Part shown: in pieces, positions 43,963 to 55,172 of the stretch
Numbering within the stretch: position 1 is the stretch's first letter
Layout: the number at the start of each line of letters is the position of its first letter
Assembly (NCBI GenBank): GCA_023213395.1
Contig: CM041465.1
Location: 82,529,741 to 82,593,740, forward strand
Source of the DNA: Cycas panzhihuaensis
Taxonomy: Eukaryota > Cycadophyta
DNA: 64,000 nucleotides
Reading direction: 5' to 3'
Translations under genes and position numbers: made by a program
Notes under the pieces: generated by a model
The model's input: only the letters and a program-made list of their open reading frames with translations
The model's database searches: none
Told to the model about the DNA's origin: nothing

Positions 43963-44521
43963 TGTTAGAATGGGCCAAATGGCCACATAGGTCCAAGATC
44001 ATTAACAAAGCACAATAAGCATTAAATGCATTAAGCATCAATCAAAATAGAACACAAAGAGAAAGAGGAGCAAGATTAAGATACCAAGTATGGGGTGTTG
44101 GAATTAGTCCAACCACCAAAGAATGCTCAACTTGATTAGCAAACTGACAGAATAACAATGAGCTCCAACCCTTGAATGAGCAACAATGAAGAGAGGCCTC
44201 ATTAAATAGAGGGAAATGAGAGGCCAAAGACTATTGCATGATTGACAAGTGTCAATCATGCAATGCATGCTTGCATGTAGGACAAGTGTCCATTGGAAGC
44301 TCTTATGAGCAAAACTGCAAGGGGGTCATTTGACCCTCAAGTGACATAAGTGACAACGTTATGTCACTAGACATAAAGTGGGTGTGTACTTTATCACTTA
44401 AGTGATAAAGTCACCCCTAAAGTACAAAAGTGCACATAAAACATTAAAGTGCACATAATACATAAACATAAAGTATATAAAGCTTAACATGTAAACATAA
44501 GGTAAAACATAAGGTTTAACA
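43963..44521 (-). repeat. J 3' LTR
   Basis: 559 bp. Perfect U3 inverted repeat at 44237-44260, GGACAAGTGTCC at 44280-44291, an 18-bp palindrome TTATCACTTAAGTGATAA near 44391, and GTGACATAA...TTATGTCAC at 44342-44368. Confidence 0.93.
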
Positions 44522-44960
44522 CCCCCCTTACTGTTTACAATGTTAAGTCGTACCCCTAGACCATCTCTAAATTTTACAAATTTCTCTCTACCAAGTGGCT
44601 TGGTAAAGATGTCTGTTGTCTACTGCTCTGTTGGTCGATATTGAAGATTGATCTCACCACTGTGTACATGCTCTCTGATGAAATGGTGGCGAACTTCAAT
44701 ATGCTTGGTTCGTGCATGAAAGACGGGATTCTTAGTCAGCTTGAGCACACTCTGATTGTCGCAATGAATGTTGGTAGGCTGATCCTGCTCAAGTCCAAGC
44801 TCCCCAAGAATCCGTCGTAGCCAGATAGCCTCGCAAGTCGCTCCGATCGCAGCTTTGTACTCCGCTTCAGTGGAGGACAAGGTAACATTTGGTTGCTTCT
44901 TGCAACTCCATGAAACAGCTGCTGAACCAAGGGTAAAACAGTAACCCGAGGTTGATCTCT
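44522..44960 (-). pseudogene. J RNase H
   Basis: Minus-strand frame 44880-44620: MSSTEAEYKAAIGATCEAIW, LRRILGELGLEQDQP, CDNQSVLKLTKNPVFHARTK, HIEVRHHFIREHVHSGEINL. The SSTEAEY and DNQS motifs are intact, unlike in G. A stop in the RPTEQ region and a frame change against RT interrupt it. Confidence 0.9.
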
Positions 44961-46100
44961 TGTTATCCTGGCATCACCTTGTAATCAGAGAACGCTTCCA
45001 AAGTGAAGTTCTCATTATGTGCATACTCAAGGCCAAGCTGTAATGTACCTTTAATGTACTTGAGTATGCAGTTTGCTGCCTTCCAATGCTTCTGATTGGG
45101 TTGATACATGAATCGAGAGCAAATCTCAACTGCAAATGAAATGTCTGGACGAGTGTTGGTGAGATAGATGAGACTACCAATCAACTGTCGGAAAAGAGTG
45201 GGATCTGCGGGTTCAGCTTCCTCATTAAGAGTAAGCTTGGTTCCGTTCTCCATGGGAGTAGGCGCTGTCTTGCAGTCATGCATCCTGAACCTCTGCAAGA
45301 TGTCCCAAGAATATTTTGCTTGGGAAATGAATATATAGCCTGGCTGTTGCCATACCTCAAAGCCTAAAAAATAATGGAGAAGTCCAAGATCAGTCATCTC
45401 GAAACTTCTCTTCAAATCATCCTGGAGAATCTTTATGAGCTTAGTGTCATCACCAGTGATCACTAAGTCATCTACATATAAGGCAATATAAATGACATGG
45501 TTTTGTTCATGTTTAGGATCTGAGGTAGATCGATGAAACCCATGTCTCAAGAAGTAGTCATCGATTTTTGCATACCATGCCCTAGGAGCTTGTTTCAAGC
45601 CATACAAAGCCTTTTTGAGGTGACACACAAGATGCTCCTTGCCTTGTTCTTTGTAACCAGGATGTTGCTCCAAGTATACCTCCACTTGAAGATCGCCATT
45701 AAGAAAGGCGCTCTTCACATCCATCTGATAAACTGGCTGCTAAGCCCATAAGGAGTCTGATGGTGTTCATGTTTGCCACTGGTGCAAAGGTTTCCTCATA
45801 ATCAATGCCTTCCTTTTGTTTGAATCCCTTTGCCACAAGGCGTGCCTTCTGACGCTTAAGTGTACCATCAGAATGAAATTTGGTCTTATAGACCCATTTA
45901 CAACTGATTGCATGTTTATGTGGAGGCAATTCGACCAAATCCCATGTGCCATTCTTGTGAATAGAATGGATCTCCTCATCCATGGCAGCTTTCCAATTGT
46001 CATTTTTTGAAGCCTCTTCAAAGGTAGAAGGCTCATCAACAAAAAGCACTTCAGCCATAAGTGCAAAATTTGTTTGCTGCCTATATTTTGATGGACGTTT
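44961..46100 (-). pseudogene. J reverse transcriptase
   Basis: In coding order: [60 protein letters not shown], a short deletion near 45735, then [57 protein letters not shown] (no stop here, unlike G and N, but a 12-bp deletion), YIALYVDDLVITGDDTKL and LGLLHYFLGFEVWQQPGYIF. The catalytic Asp pair is intact. Confidence 0.92.
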
Positions 46101-47430
46101 CCCTTCAATAATGTGACCATCCTGCACAGTTTGAGTATACCATTTAGGTAACTTTTGAAATGAAGTAGCATGAACCTCAATGTCTTCTGGTCTAAGTGAT
46201 TGATCAACAGAAGATGATGTGCAAGGTTCAAGTGGAGCAGAAGATGATGAAGTGGACGGTACAGGAGGTGCAGATGAAGTACATGGTGTAGAAGATTGAG
46301 AGGGAGGGAAGTCCTCAACAATCTTTTTGCCTTTATCAATGGAGGGTTGGATTGATGCCACATCCAACTCTTTCTAATCATCTTCAACAAAGATTACATC
46401 TCTTGAGAGATGTATTTTTCTTCCAATTGGATCATACAACTTGTAGGCCTTGCTATGAATGGCATGTCCTACAAAGATGTATTTGAGACTATGCTTATCC
46501 AACTTTGTTCTTTGCTGATCAGGTATGTGCATATATGCAGTGCACCCGAATGTCCTCAAATGACTGATAGTCGGTTTCTTACCAGTCCATGCCTCCTCAG
46601 GTGTAATGTTGGTGACTGCTATAGTAGGACTCTGATTGGCCACATAGGCAACTGTGTGAAATGCTTTGGCCCAGTAAGCTCGAGGAAGTCCTTTCGCATG
46701 CATCATAGTTTTGGCTTTATTGGCCAAAGTTCTATTCATCCTTTCGGAGGCTCCATTTTGTTGAGGAGTATAAGGAACTGTAAGTTGTCTCTGAATCCCA
46801 TTATCCTTGCAGTATTGGGTGAATTCTTGTGAAGTGAATTCACCTCCATTATCTGTCCTTAATGTTCCAATTGAGTAGCCAGATTCATTTTCTACTTCAG
46901 CTTTGAATTCTTTGAACTTAGAGAATGCCTCTGATTTTTGCTTTATGAAGTAGACCCAGACTTTATGAGAAAAGTCATCAATGAAGGAGATGTAGTACAA
47001 TGCTCCTCCAAATGATTGAGTGGACATGGGTCCACATAAGTCTGAGTGAATCAACTGCAAGGGATAAGATGCACGCCAAGCTTTGCCTTTAGGAAAAGGC
47101 AACCGATGTTGAGTCCTCATTATGCAAGCTTCGCAAAGACATTTTGAACCATATATCTTCAGAAGCCCATATACCATGTTTTTGTTCGTCATCTGCTTCA
47201 GATTAGCTAGGCTTAAGTGGCCTAGACGTTGATGCCATCTGAGTGAATCAACTGCAAGGGATAAGATGCACGCCAAGCTTTGCCTTTAGGAAAAGGCAAC
47301 CGATGTTGAGTCCCCATTATGCAAGCTTCGCAAAGACATTTTGAACCATATATCTTCGGAAGCCCATATACCATGTTTTTGTTCATCATCTGCTTCAGAT
47401 TATCTAGGCTTAAGTGGCCTAGACGTTGAT
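46101..47430 (-). pseudogene. J array unit 1: complete integrase open frame
   Basis: The 300-codon frame 47276-46374 carries the zinc site RWHQRLGHLSLANLKQM with CLCEACIM, and all three catalytic residues ([27 protein letters not shown]), then [16 protein letters not shown] and [11 protein letters not shown]. It stops at TAG where copy 3 and G have CAG, before [10 protein letters not shown]. It is the only unit with the whole integrase readable in one frame. A second partial zinc segment (47241-47430) precedes it in coding order. Confidence 0.9.
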
Positions 47431-48763
47431 CCCTTCAATAATGTGACCGTCCTGCACTGTTTGAGTATACCATTTAGGTAACTTTTGAAATGAAGTAGCA
47501 TGAACCTCAATGTCTTTTGGTCTAAGTGATTGATCAACAGAAGATGATGTCCAAGGTTCAAGTGGAGCAGCAGAAGATGATTAAGTGGATGGTACAGGAG
47601 GTGCAGATGAAGTACATGGTGTAGAAGATTGAGAGGGAGGGAAGTCCTCAACAATCTTTTTGCCTTTATCAATGGGGGGTTGGATTGATGCCAGATCCAA
47701 CTCTTTCTAATCATCTTCAACAAAGATTACATCTCTTGAGAGATGCATTTTCCTTCCAATTGGATCGTACAACTTGTAGGCCTTGCTATGAATGGCATAT
47801 CCTACAAAGATGCATTTGAGACTATGCTTATCCAACTTTGTTCTTTGCTGATCAGGTATGTGCATATATGTAGTGCACCCGAATGTCCTCAAATGGCTGA
47901 TAGTCGGTTTCTTACCAGTCCATGCCTCCTCGGGTGTAATGTTGGTGACTGTTGTAGTAGGACTCCAATTGGCCACATAGGCAGCTGTGTGAAATGCTTC
48001 GGCCCAGTAAGCTCGAGGAAGTCCTTTCGCATGCATCATAGTTTTGGCTTTATTGGCCAAAGTTCTATTCATCCTTTCGGAGGCTCCATTTTGTTGAGGA
48101 GTATAAGGAACTGTAAGTTGTCTCCGAATCCCATTATCCTTGCAGTATTGGGTGAATTCTTGTGAAGTGAATTCACCTCCATTATCTGTCCTTAATGTTC
48201 CAATTGAGTAGCCAGATTCATTTTCTACTTCAGGTTTGAATTCTTTGGACTTAGAGAATGACTCTGATTTTTGCTTTATGAAGTAGACCCAGACTTTATG
48301 AGAAAAGTCATCAGTGAAGGAGATGTAGTACAATGCTCCTCCAAATGATTGAGTGGACATGGGTCCACATAAGTCTGAGTGAATCAACTACAAGGGATAA
48401 CATGCATGGCAAGCTTTGCCTTTAGGAAAAGGCACTCGATGTTGAGTCCCCATTATGCAAGCTTCGCAAAGACGTTTTGAACCATATATCTTTGGAAGCC
48501 CATATACCATGTTTTTGTTCATCATCTGCTTCAGATTATCTAGGCTTAAGTGGCCTAGACGTTGATGCCATTTGAGTGAATCAACTGCAAGGGATAAGAT
48601 GCACGCCAAGCTTTGCCTTTAGGAAAAGGCAACCGATGTTGAGTCCCCATTATGCAAGCTTCGCAAAGACATTTTGAACCATATATCTTCGGAAGCCCAT
48701 ATACCATGTTTTTGTTCATCATCTGGTTCAGATTATCTAGGCTTAAGTGGCCTAGACGTTGAT
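47431..48763 (-). pseudogene. J array unit 2
   Basis: Integrase core frame 48387-47707 (SDLCGPM, RTDNGGEF, NGASERMNR intact), split from its zinc segment (48609-48388) by TAG in place of CAG in the YPLQLIHS phrase. Linker frame 47723-47400 ends in a junction-made stop after GINV. Extra Ser codon and a stop in the Ser-rich linker. Confidence 0.9.
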
Positions 48764-50089
48764 CCCTTCAATAATGTGACTGTCCTGCACCGTTTGAGTA
48801 TACCATTTAGGTAACTTTTGAAATGAAGTAGCATGAACCTGAATGTCTTCTGGTCTAAGTGATTGATCAACAGAAGATGATGTGCAAGGTTCAAGTGGAG
48901 CAGAAGATGATGAAGTGGATGGTACAGCAGGTGCAGATGAAGTACATGGTGTAGAAGATTGAGAGGGAGGGAAGTCCTCAACAATCTTTTTGCCTTTATC
49001 AATGGGGGGTTGGATTGATGCCACATCCAACTCTTTCTGATCATCTTCAACAAAGATTACATCTCTTGAGAGATGCATTTTTCTTCCAACTGGATCATAC
49101 AACTTGTAGGCCTTGCTATGAATGGCATATCCTACAAAGATGCATTTGAGACTATGCTTATCCAACTTTGTTCTTTGCTGATCAGGTATGTGCATATATG
49201 TAGTGCACCCGAATGTCCTCAAATGGCTGATAGTCGGTTACCAGCCCATGCCTCCTCAGGTGTAATGTTGGTGACTGTTGTAGTAGGACTCCAATTGGCC
49301 ACATAGGCAGCTGTGTGAAATGCTTCTGCCCAGTAAGCTCGAGGAAGTCCTTTCGCATGCATCATAGTTTTGGCTTTATTGGCCAAAGTTCTATTCATCC
49401 TTTCAGAGGCTCCATTTTGTTGAGGAGTATAAGGAACTGTAAGTTGTCTCTGAATCCCATTATCCTTGCAGTATTGGGTGAATTCTTGTGAAGTGAATTC
49501 ACCTCCGTTATCTGTCCTTAATGTTCCAATTGAGTAGCCAGATTCATTTTCTACTTCAGCTTTGAATTCTTTGAACTTAGAGAATGCCTCTGATTTTTGC
49601 TTTATGAAGTAGACCCAGACTTTATGAGAAAAGTCATCAATGAAGGAGATGTAGTACAATGCTCCTCCAAATGATTGAGTGGACATGGGTCCACATAAGT
49701 TTGAGTGAATCAACTACAAGGGATAACATGCACGTCAAGCTTTGCCTTTAGGAAAAGGCACTCGATGTTGAGTCCCCATTATGCAAGCTTCGCAAAGACA
49801 TTTTGAACCATATATCTTCGGAAGCTCATATACCATGTTTTTGTTCATCATCTGCTTCAGATTATCTAGGCTTAAGTGGCCTAGACGTTGATGCCATCTG
49901 AGTGAATCAACTGCAAAGGATAAGATGCACGCCAAGCTTTGCCTTTAGGAAAAGGCAACCGATGTTGAGTCCCCATTATGCAAGTTTCGCAAAGACATTT
50001 TGAACCATATATCTTCGGAAGCCCATATACCATGTTTTTGTTCATCATCTACTTCAGATTATCTAGGCTTAAGTGGCCTAGACGTTGAT
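48764..50089 (-). pseudogene. J array unit 3
   Basis: Shares the YPL-TAG change with unit 2 but keeps CAG (Gln) after VEDD, so its linker frame (49222-48752) is continuous. A 4-bp deletion near 49240 shifts the integrase frame after EEAWAGN. Ends at the same GINV stop made by the junction. Confidence 0.9.
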
Positions 50090-51213
50090 CCCTTTAATAA
50101 TGTGACCGTCCTGCACTGTTTGAGTATACCATTTAGGTAACTTTTGAAATGAAGTAGCATGAACCTCAATGTCTTCTGGTCTAAGTGATTGATCAACAGA
50201 AGATGATGTCCAAGGTTCAAGTGGAGCAGAAGATGGTATAAGAGGTGCAGATGAAGTACATGGTGTAGAAGATTGAGAGGGAGGGAAGTCCTCAACAATC
50301 TTTTTGCCTTTATCAATGGGGGGTTGGATTGATGCCACATCCAACTCTTTCTAATCATCTTCAACAAAGATTACATCTCTTGAGAGATGCATTTTTCTTC
50401 CAATTGGATCGTACAACTTGTAGGCCTTGCTATAAATGGCATATCCTACAAAGATGCATTTGAGACTATGCTTATCCAACTTTGTTCTTTGCTGATCAGG
50501 TATGTGCATATATGTAGTGCACCCGAATGTCCTCAAATGGCTGATAGTCGGTTTCTTACCAGTCCATGCCTCCTCAGGTGTAATGTTGGTGACTGTTGTA
50601 GTAGGACTCCAATTGGCCACATAGGCAGCTGTGTGAAATGCTTCGGCCCAGTAAGCTCGAGGAAGTCCTTTCGTATGCATCATAGTTTTGGCTTTATTGG
50701 CCAAAGTTCTATTCATCCTTTCGGAGGCTCCATTTTGTTGAGGAGTATAAGGAACTGTAAGTTGTCTCTGAATCCCATTATCCTTGCAGTATTGGGTGAA
50801 TTCTTGTGAAGTGAATTCACCTCCATTATCTGTCCTTCATGTTCCAATTAAGTAGCTAGATTCATTTTCTACTTCAGCTTTGAATTCTTTGAACTTAGAG
50901 AATGCCTCTGATTTTTGCTTTATGAAGTAGACCCAGACTTTATGAGAAAAATCATCAATGAAGGAGATGAAGTACAATGCTCCTCCAAATGATTGAGTGG
51001 ACATGGGTCCACATAAGTCTGAGTGAATCAACTGCAAGGGATAAGATGCATGCCAAACTTTGCCTTTAAGAAAAGGCAACCGATGCTGAGTCCCCATTAT
51101 GTAAGCTTCGCAATGACATTTTGAACCATATATCTTCAGAAGCCCATATACCATGTTTTTGTTCATCATCTGCTTCAGATTATCTAGGCTTAAGTGGCCT
51201 AGACGTTGATGCC
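50090..51213 (-). pseudogene. J array unit 4, joined to normal upstream sequence
   Basis: Continuous with the protease. Integrase zinc site is changed (CHCEAYIM, last Cys to Tyr). TGA replaces Leu before RTDNGGEF near 50837, splitting the core. [20 protein letters not shown] to VEDD follow in 50716-50351, then TAG. It lacks the second 190-bp zinc segment found in the other units and has a 12-bp linker deletion near 50230, so this is the ancestral upstream edge. Confidence 0.9.
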
Positions 51214-51640
51214 ATAATTGCATTTTTGACAAAGATATAGTGACCATGGAACCAGAATAAGCAGAATCAAGTGTGATGTTATTGGCATCCAATTTGTAAA
51301 GACCTTGATCCTCATATGCGACAGCTACAATCTGGTCATTTTTGTCACTAATGATACATTTCCCATTCTTGAATAATACGCTCATCTGTTGCTTGTCCAA
51401 TTTGCTAATAGATAGCAAACTCTTTTCCATGGAAGGAATGAGGTATGCATCACTATTGGGAAATGTGGAGGAAGGATTTTCTGAAGAGTGGAAAGGAGCT
51501 ATTGTGCCTATGCCTGAAATCTCAACAGATTCATTATTTCCAAAGGTCATTGATTGACCTTTACCTTCCTTAATATTGCATAGGAGTTCTTCACTCCCTG
51601 TCATATGCTGAGTAGCTCCTGAATCAACAATCCAAGTGTG
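51214..51640 (-). pseudogene. J protease
   Basis: Minus strand TWIVDSGATQHMTGSEELL with intact Asp (51623-51625), then GIGTIAPFHSSENPSSTFPN, MEKSLLSISKLDKQQMSVLF and [18 protein letters not shown]. Here the frame is open straight into integrase (51604-50837), without the two nonsense changes seen in G. A frame change separates it from the upstream nucleocapsid frame. Confidence 0.9.
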
Positions 51641-52009
51641 ATCAACCTTGGATGAGTGATATGCACAAAATAGTTTGTCTTCGTTGGCAAACTGATTAAA
51701 GTGGCATTGGTAGCCACCTCTTTGACCCCCCCTACCTCTTGGACCTCCTCGATAGGCACCTCGATTTGGTCGAGGGGTATTCTGTTGCTATTCTGGCTGC
51801 TGAAATCTCTGTTGATATTGTTGCCTTGGTACATTGTTGTCTCTCGCCCTTGTGGTCGTGGTCGCTGGCCGTTGTCGTCGAGATCCGCCGCTTCTTCTCG
51901 TAATCAGTGCAATGTGGCCAGGTTTGCCACAATAATGACATACAACATTGGACTTTGAGGAGCCAATGTTCATGTTTCCAAACTGCTTTGTGAATGCAGA
52001 TTTGGAGAT
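51641..52009 (-). pseudogene. J nucleocapsid region
   Basis: Knuckle CHYCGKPGHIALI at about 51905-51940: Cys, Cys and His present but the final Cys is lost through a small indel. Arg/Gln-rich flanks follow. A TAG after AKSKAN (52010) cuts it from gag. Confidence 0.8.
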
Positions 52010-52669
52010 CTAATTGGCCTTTGACTTGGCCGTGAAAGCACTTGGTGTAGATGGTTCTTCATTGTCCTTAGCATAAATCTGTTCTTCTTGAAGTAATAAG
52101 CTTTCAAGTTCATTAAATGTCATCTTCTTAAGTGAACCATCTCGAGTGGTAGATGATATGAAGCCGTTGTAGTCCTTTGGCAATGCTTTGGTGATGGAAG
52201 TGATGAGCTCATCCCTAGTTGCAGGACTACCTAAAGTATTCAGTTCATTACAAACCTCCTTAATGGAGGACAGAAAAGCCGACATAGGCTTGACAAATTT
52301 AACAGAATACAGTTTGGCTTTGACCATCAGAATGCGAGCTTCATCTCGCCTTTCGTACAATGAGGACAAACTGTCCCAAGCTTCTTTAGATGTTTTAGCA
52401 GAAGAAATGTTTTGATCTACATGCACATCCACAATCATATGAAGAAACGCCAAAGCAATCTCGTCTTTGGCTTCCCAAGCAGCAACACGTTCATAATCAA
52501 CATCAACCTCATCATCATCAACAAGTGCAGGATTGGGGATTCTCCCAAAAACATATCCCCAAAATTCATTCATTATCAAGAGATTTTGTGTGATTCTTTT
52601 CCATTCTTGATAATTTCCTTGTCCTGTTAACCTTATTGTGCATGCGTTGAGCATGTTAATAGCAGTCAT
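52010..52669 (-). CDS. J gag capsid part, open frame
   Basis: 219 codons from MTAINMLNACTIRLTGQGNY to AFTAKSKAN. Copia gag (UBN2/Retrotran_gag type): GNYQEWKRITQNLLIMNEFW, GYVFGRIPNPALVDDDEVDV, AFLHMIVDVHVDQNISSAK, KEAWDSLSSLYERRDEARIL, SAFLSSIKEVCNELNTLGSP, LPKDYNGFISSTTRDGSLKK. It lacks only the knuckle because of the terminal stop. The best-preserved gag of the family here; forms the particle that packages element RNA. The start is the Met that precedes the conserved INMLN block, also used for G. Confidence 0.8.
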   Translation of the reverse strand: MTAINMLNACTIRLTGQGNYQEWKRITQNLLIMNEFWGYVFGRIPNPALVDDDEVDVDYERVAAWEAKDEIALAFLHMIVDVHVDQNISSAKTSKEAWDSLSSLYERRDEARILMVKAKLYSVKFVKPMSAFLSSIKEVCNELNTLGSPATRDELITSITKALPKDYNGFISSTTRDGSLKKMTFNELESLLLQEEQIYAKDNEEPSTPSAFTAKSKAN

Positions 52670-54591
52670 CTTTCACTTGTATGAATAAGCTAGCAAATAA
52701 CTTGGTAACTTCAAAGCTTTGTCGTTTAAGTTCCACCTTCTAACAACACCACCAGTCCTGATTTTACAAGAAGATCCAACAACTGGGTGGAGTGATGAGG
52801 GGTGGAGGACTTCGGCTATTGAGTTGGTCCAAGTTAAGTGTAGCAGATGCAAGGTTTAAACCTTTTTCGAGCCTCTCCAGCTAGATTTTAAAATTCACTT
52901 TTAGAAAGTTTTAAAGTGAATTTTTAAGGTACATTTACTTGGATTATGTACTTAATGTGGATGCTATGATTTAGCTTACAATGATAGGCTTCTTAAGAAG
53001 TAAGTACATGAAAATAATGAGCACTTTGATTAAGTATTTTAAGTGCTTTTGAAAATCCAAGTAAGATGTTTGAAGTGCTTGAGTACAATATGTAAGTACT
53101 TTTGAGATTTTAGTACTTAGTGAAAAAATGATGCAAAACCTTGATGATGATTGCGGAAGTGGGTTCGTTTTAATGCTCCAAAACTGATGTAGAGAGAGAA
53201 CCACTTGCCAAAGTGTACGAAATGTACTCCAAACACCAAGCGAATGCCAAGCAGCAAGTTGTTGAGACTTTAAAATAGTCCCAACAATCCAACAGAAAGA
53301 GTGATTTTATTAAGTACAAAATTTAGCCTCCTTTTTGAGATTTTGAAGGCTATGGGTTGCCATGCAAGGTGCCAAAAAATCAACTCAAATGGTGATGAAT
53401 GTCACCTTTACAATATGAACATGCTTATTGACCACTTCAATTAAGCTTTTAATGCTTTAATAGCATTAAAATGAGTGCTAAAAGAGCTTAAAAAAAGCAA
53501 AAAATGAAGGCTGAAATCAACCTTTTTTGTGACTTCGCATCACAAGAACACCGCGCAGGGAGTCTTTTCAAGCACTTAAGTCATGTAACTTCAATCTTTA
53601 ATGAGAGGATAATGACGTGGCATGAGTCATTTGATGAGTCCTCTTTCCACCAAGAAATTTTTAATCCTCTTAAGTACTAAAAGGTACTTTTATGAGCCAC
53701 TTAAAAAATGCTTTAGAAATGAGAATAAATTTCACTAAAAAAAAATTCTTAAAGCATTTAAGCTTTCAACATTTTAACATGTCTCCTTAAAAAAACAGTC
53801 TTCAAATAAAGCTGAATGGCTTAAAGCCTCTTAGAGTAATAAACCCCCCTTGATTAACAATAAAGAATCTCTTAAAAAAGAACTTTATAAAAAAAGTCTT
53901 TGATTAAAGTTGGCATATTCTTGGGAATATGCTAAAGTGAATAATCAAGGTATTTGGGGCCCCAAAAAAAATCGAAATCGATTTTTTTACATTGGCGGTT
54001 GTCCGTCTTTTTTCCGTGCGTTTCCTGAGGCGTGGTCTCGCCGCTGGTGCAGTGTGTCTCAGGCTGCAGCCCTCGGTGCGTTTCCCGAGACGTCCCGTGT
54101 GGATGCAGGTTCGTTCGGCTCCCGTGCGGATCTTCGGAGGGTTCCGTGGATGGAAGCTTCCGTGTAGGTCGTGCGGCTGGTGCAGATTCGTAGCAGGGAC
54201 GGCTCCCCCGTAACTCCGTGCGACCCCGTGACAGGGACTTCCACTTCAGCGACAGATCACGAGCAGGTTTCCAGGAACAGACGTGCTTCAGGTACCAATG
54301 CGAGCTTCAGCGTGCAAACAAGTGCAGACAGGCTTCCTGGCAGGCCCCCTGTGGCGCTGTTTCTATGTGATGATTCCTGTGGACAGGCAATGGACAAAGT
54401 GGACAGCTTCTTTCGTGTGCAGGCCCAGCAGAGGACAGTAATGTGTGCAGTCTTCAGTGCACAGTGACAGAGTAAGGACAGAGTACAGTAGCTTCAAGTG
54501 TGAAAGCTTTCTCCCAAGTATGCACAGCAAAAGTGTGGTGAAGGCAGGACCACAAACCATGCTCAACCAAACCAAAGCTCAAACAAACCAA
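52670..54591 (-). other. J leader
   Basis: AT-rich to about 53960 and homologous to G's leader, with AAGTACTTTT-type words. GC-rich from about 53985 to 54470 (CCGTGC, GTGCAG, TTCCGTG words) and largely different from the GC-rich part of G. Open frames of 61-98 codons in the GC-rich part on both strands have no recognisable features. Confidence 0.65.
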
Positions 54592-54606
54592 GTAGCTCTG
54601 ATCCTA
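54592..54606 (-). other. J primer-binding site, mutated
   Basis: Minus strand TAGGATCAGAGCTAC, two changes from TGGTATCAGAGC; 2 bp from the LTR. Confidence 0.75.
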
Positions 54607-54608
54607 AT

Positions 54609-55167
54609 TGTTAGAATGGGCCAAATGGCCACATAGGTCCAAGATCATTAACAAAGCACAATAAGCATTAAATGCATTAAGCATCAATCAAAATAAAACA
54701 CAAAGAGAAAGAGGAGCAAGATTAAGAGACCAAGTATGGGGTGTTGGAATTAGTCCAACCACCAAAGAATGCTGAGCTTGATTAGCAAACTGACAAAATA
54801 ACAATGAGCTCCAACTCTTGAATGAGCAACAATGAAGAGAGGCCTCATTAAATAGAGGGAAATGAGAGGCCAAAGGCTATTGCATGATTGACAAGTGTTA
54901 ATCATGCAATGCATGCTTGCATGTAGGACAAGTGTCCATTGGAAGCTCTTGTGAGCAAAAGTGCAAGGGGGTCATTTGACCCTCAAGTGACATAAGTGAC
55001 AACGTTATGTCATTAGACATAAAGTGGGTGTGTACTTTATTACTTAAGTGATAAAGCCACCTCTAAAGTACAAAAGTGCACATAAAATATTAAAGTGCAC
55101 ATAATACATAAACATAAAGTACATAAAGCTTAACATGTAAACATAAGGTAAAACATAAGGTTTAACA
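54609..55167 (-). repeat. J 5' LTR
   Basis: 559 bp. U3 layout on the minus strand: CTATTTAAT at 54847-54855, 27 nt, inverted repeat 54883-54906 (one mismatch), GGACAAGTGTCC 54926-54937. Confidence 0.95.
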
Positions 55168-55172
55168 CATTG

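Larger units (their letters stand above)
46101..51213 (-). repeat. Four-unit tandem array (about 1.33 kb period) of the J integrase-linker region
   Basis: Unit starts at 46101, 47431, 48764 and 50090 (CCCTTCAATAATGTGACC or CCTTTAATAATGTGACC). The new junction CCTAGACGTTGAT|CCCTT occurs before units 2, 3 and 4. Periods are 1330, 1333 and 1326. Each of the first three units also ends in a second copy of a segment of about 190 bp (integrase zinc site; first copies begin at 47044, and near 48376 and 49705). The last unit runs into normal upstream sequence at 51211. Confidence 0.95.
43963..55167 (-). mobile_element. Ty1/copia element J with tandem integrase array
   Basis: 559-bp LTRs (43963-44521, 54609-55167) and exact duplication CATTG (43958-43962, 55168-55172). 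Same family as G. 11.2 kb against 7.4 kb for G, because the integrase-linker region is present as four tandem units of about 1.33 kb. About 16 LTR differences by eye. Gag is intact as a 219-codon frame. Pol is destroyed by the array junctions and point changes. Confidence 0.95.

Noticed and set aside
46410-46832. Repeated 140-codon plus-strand open frames opposite the J integrase units (also 47743-48165 and 50387-50809) and a 125-codon one in G (26333-26710)
   Set aside because: They are exact antisense shadows of the conserved integrase core and repeat only because the array repeats. No start context or family features.
46101-51213. CRISPR-like or satellite array
   Set aside because: Units of 1.33 kb are recognisable integrase sequence inside one LTR element. 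No short repeats with unique spacers.
53910-54467. Open frames in the GC-rich J leader
   Set aside because: Same reason as for G: base composition, overlapping frames on both strands, no conservation.
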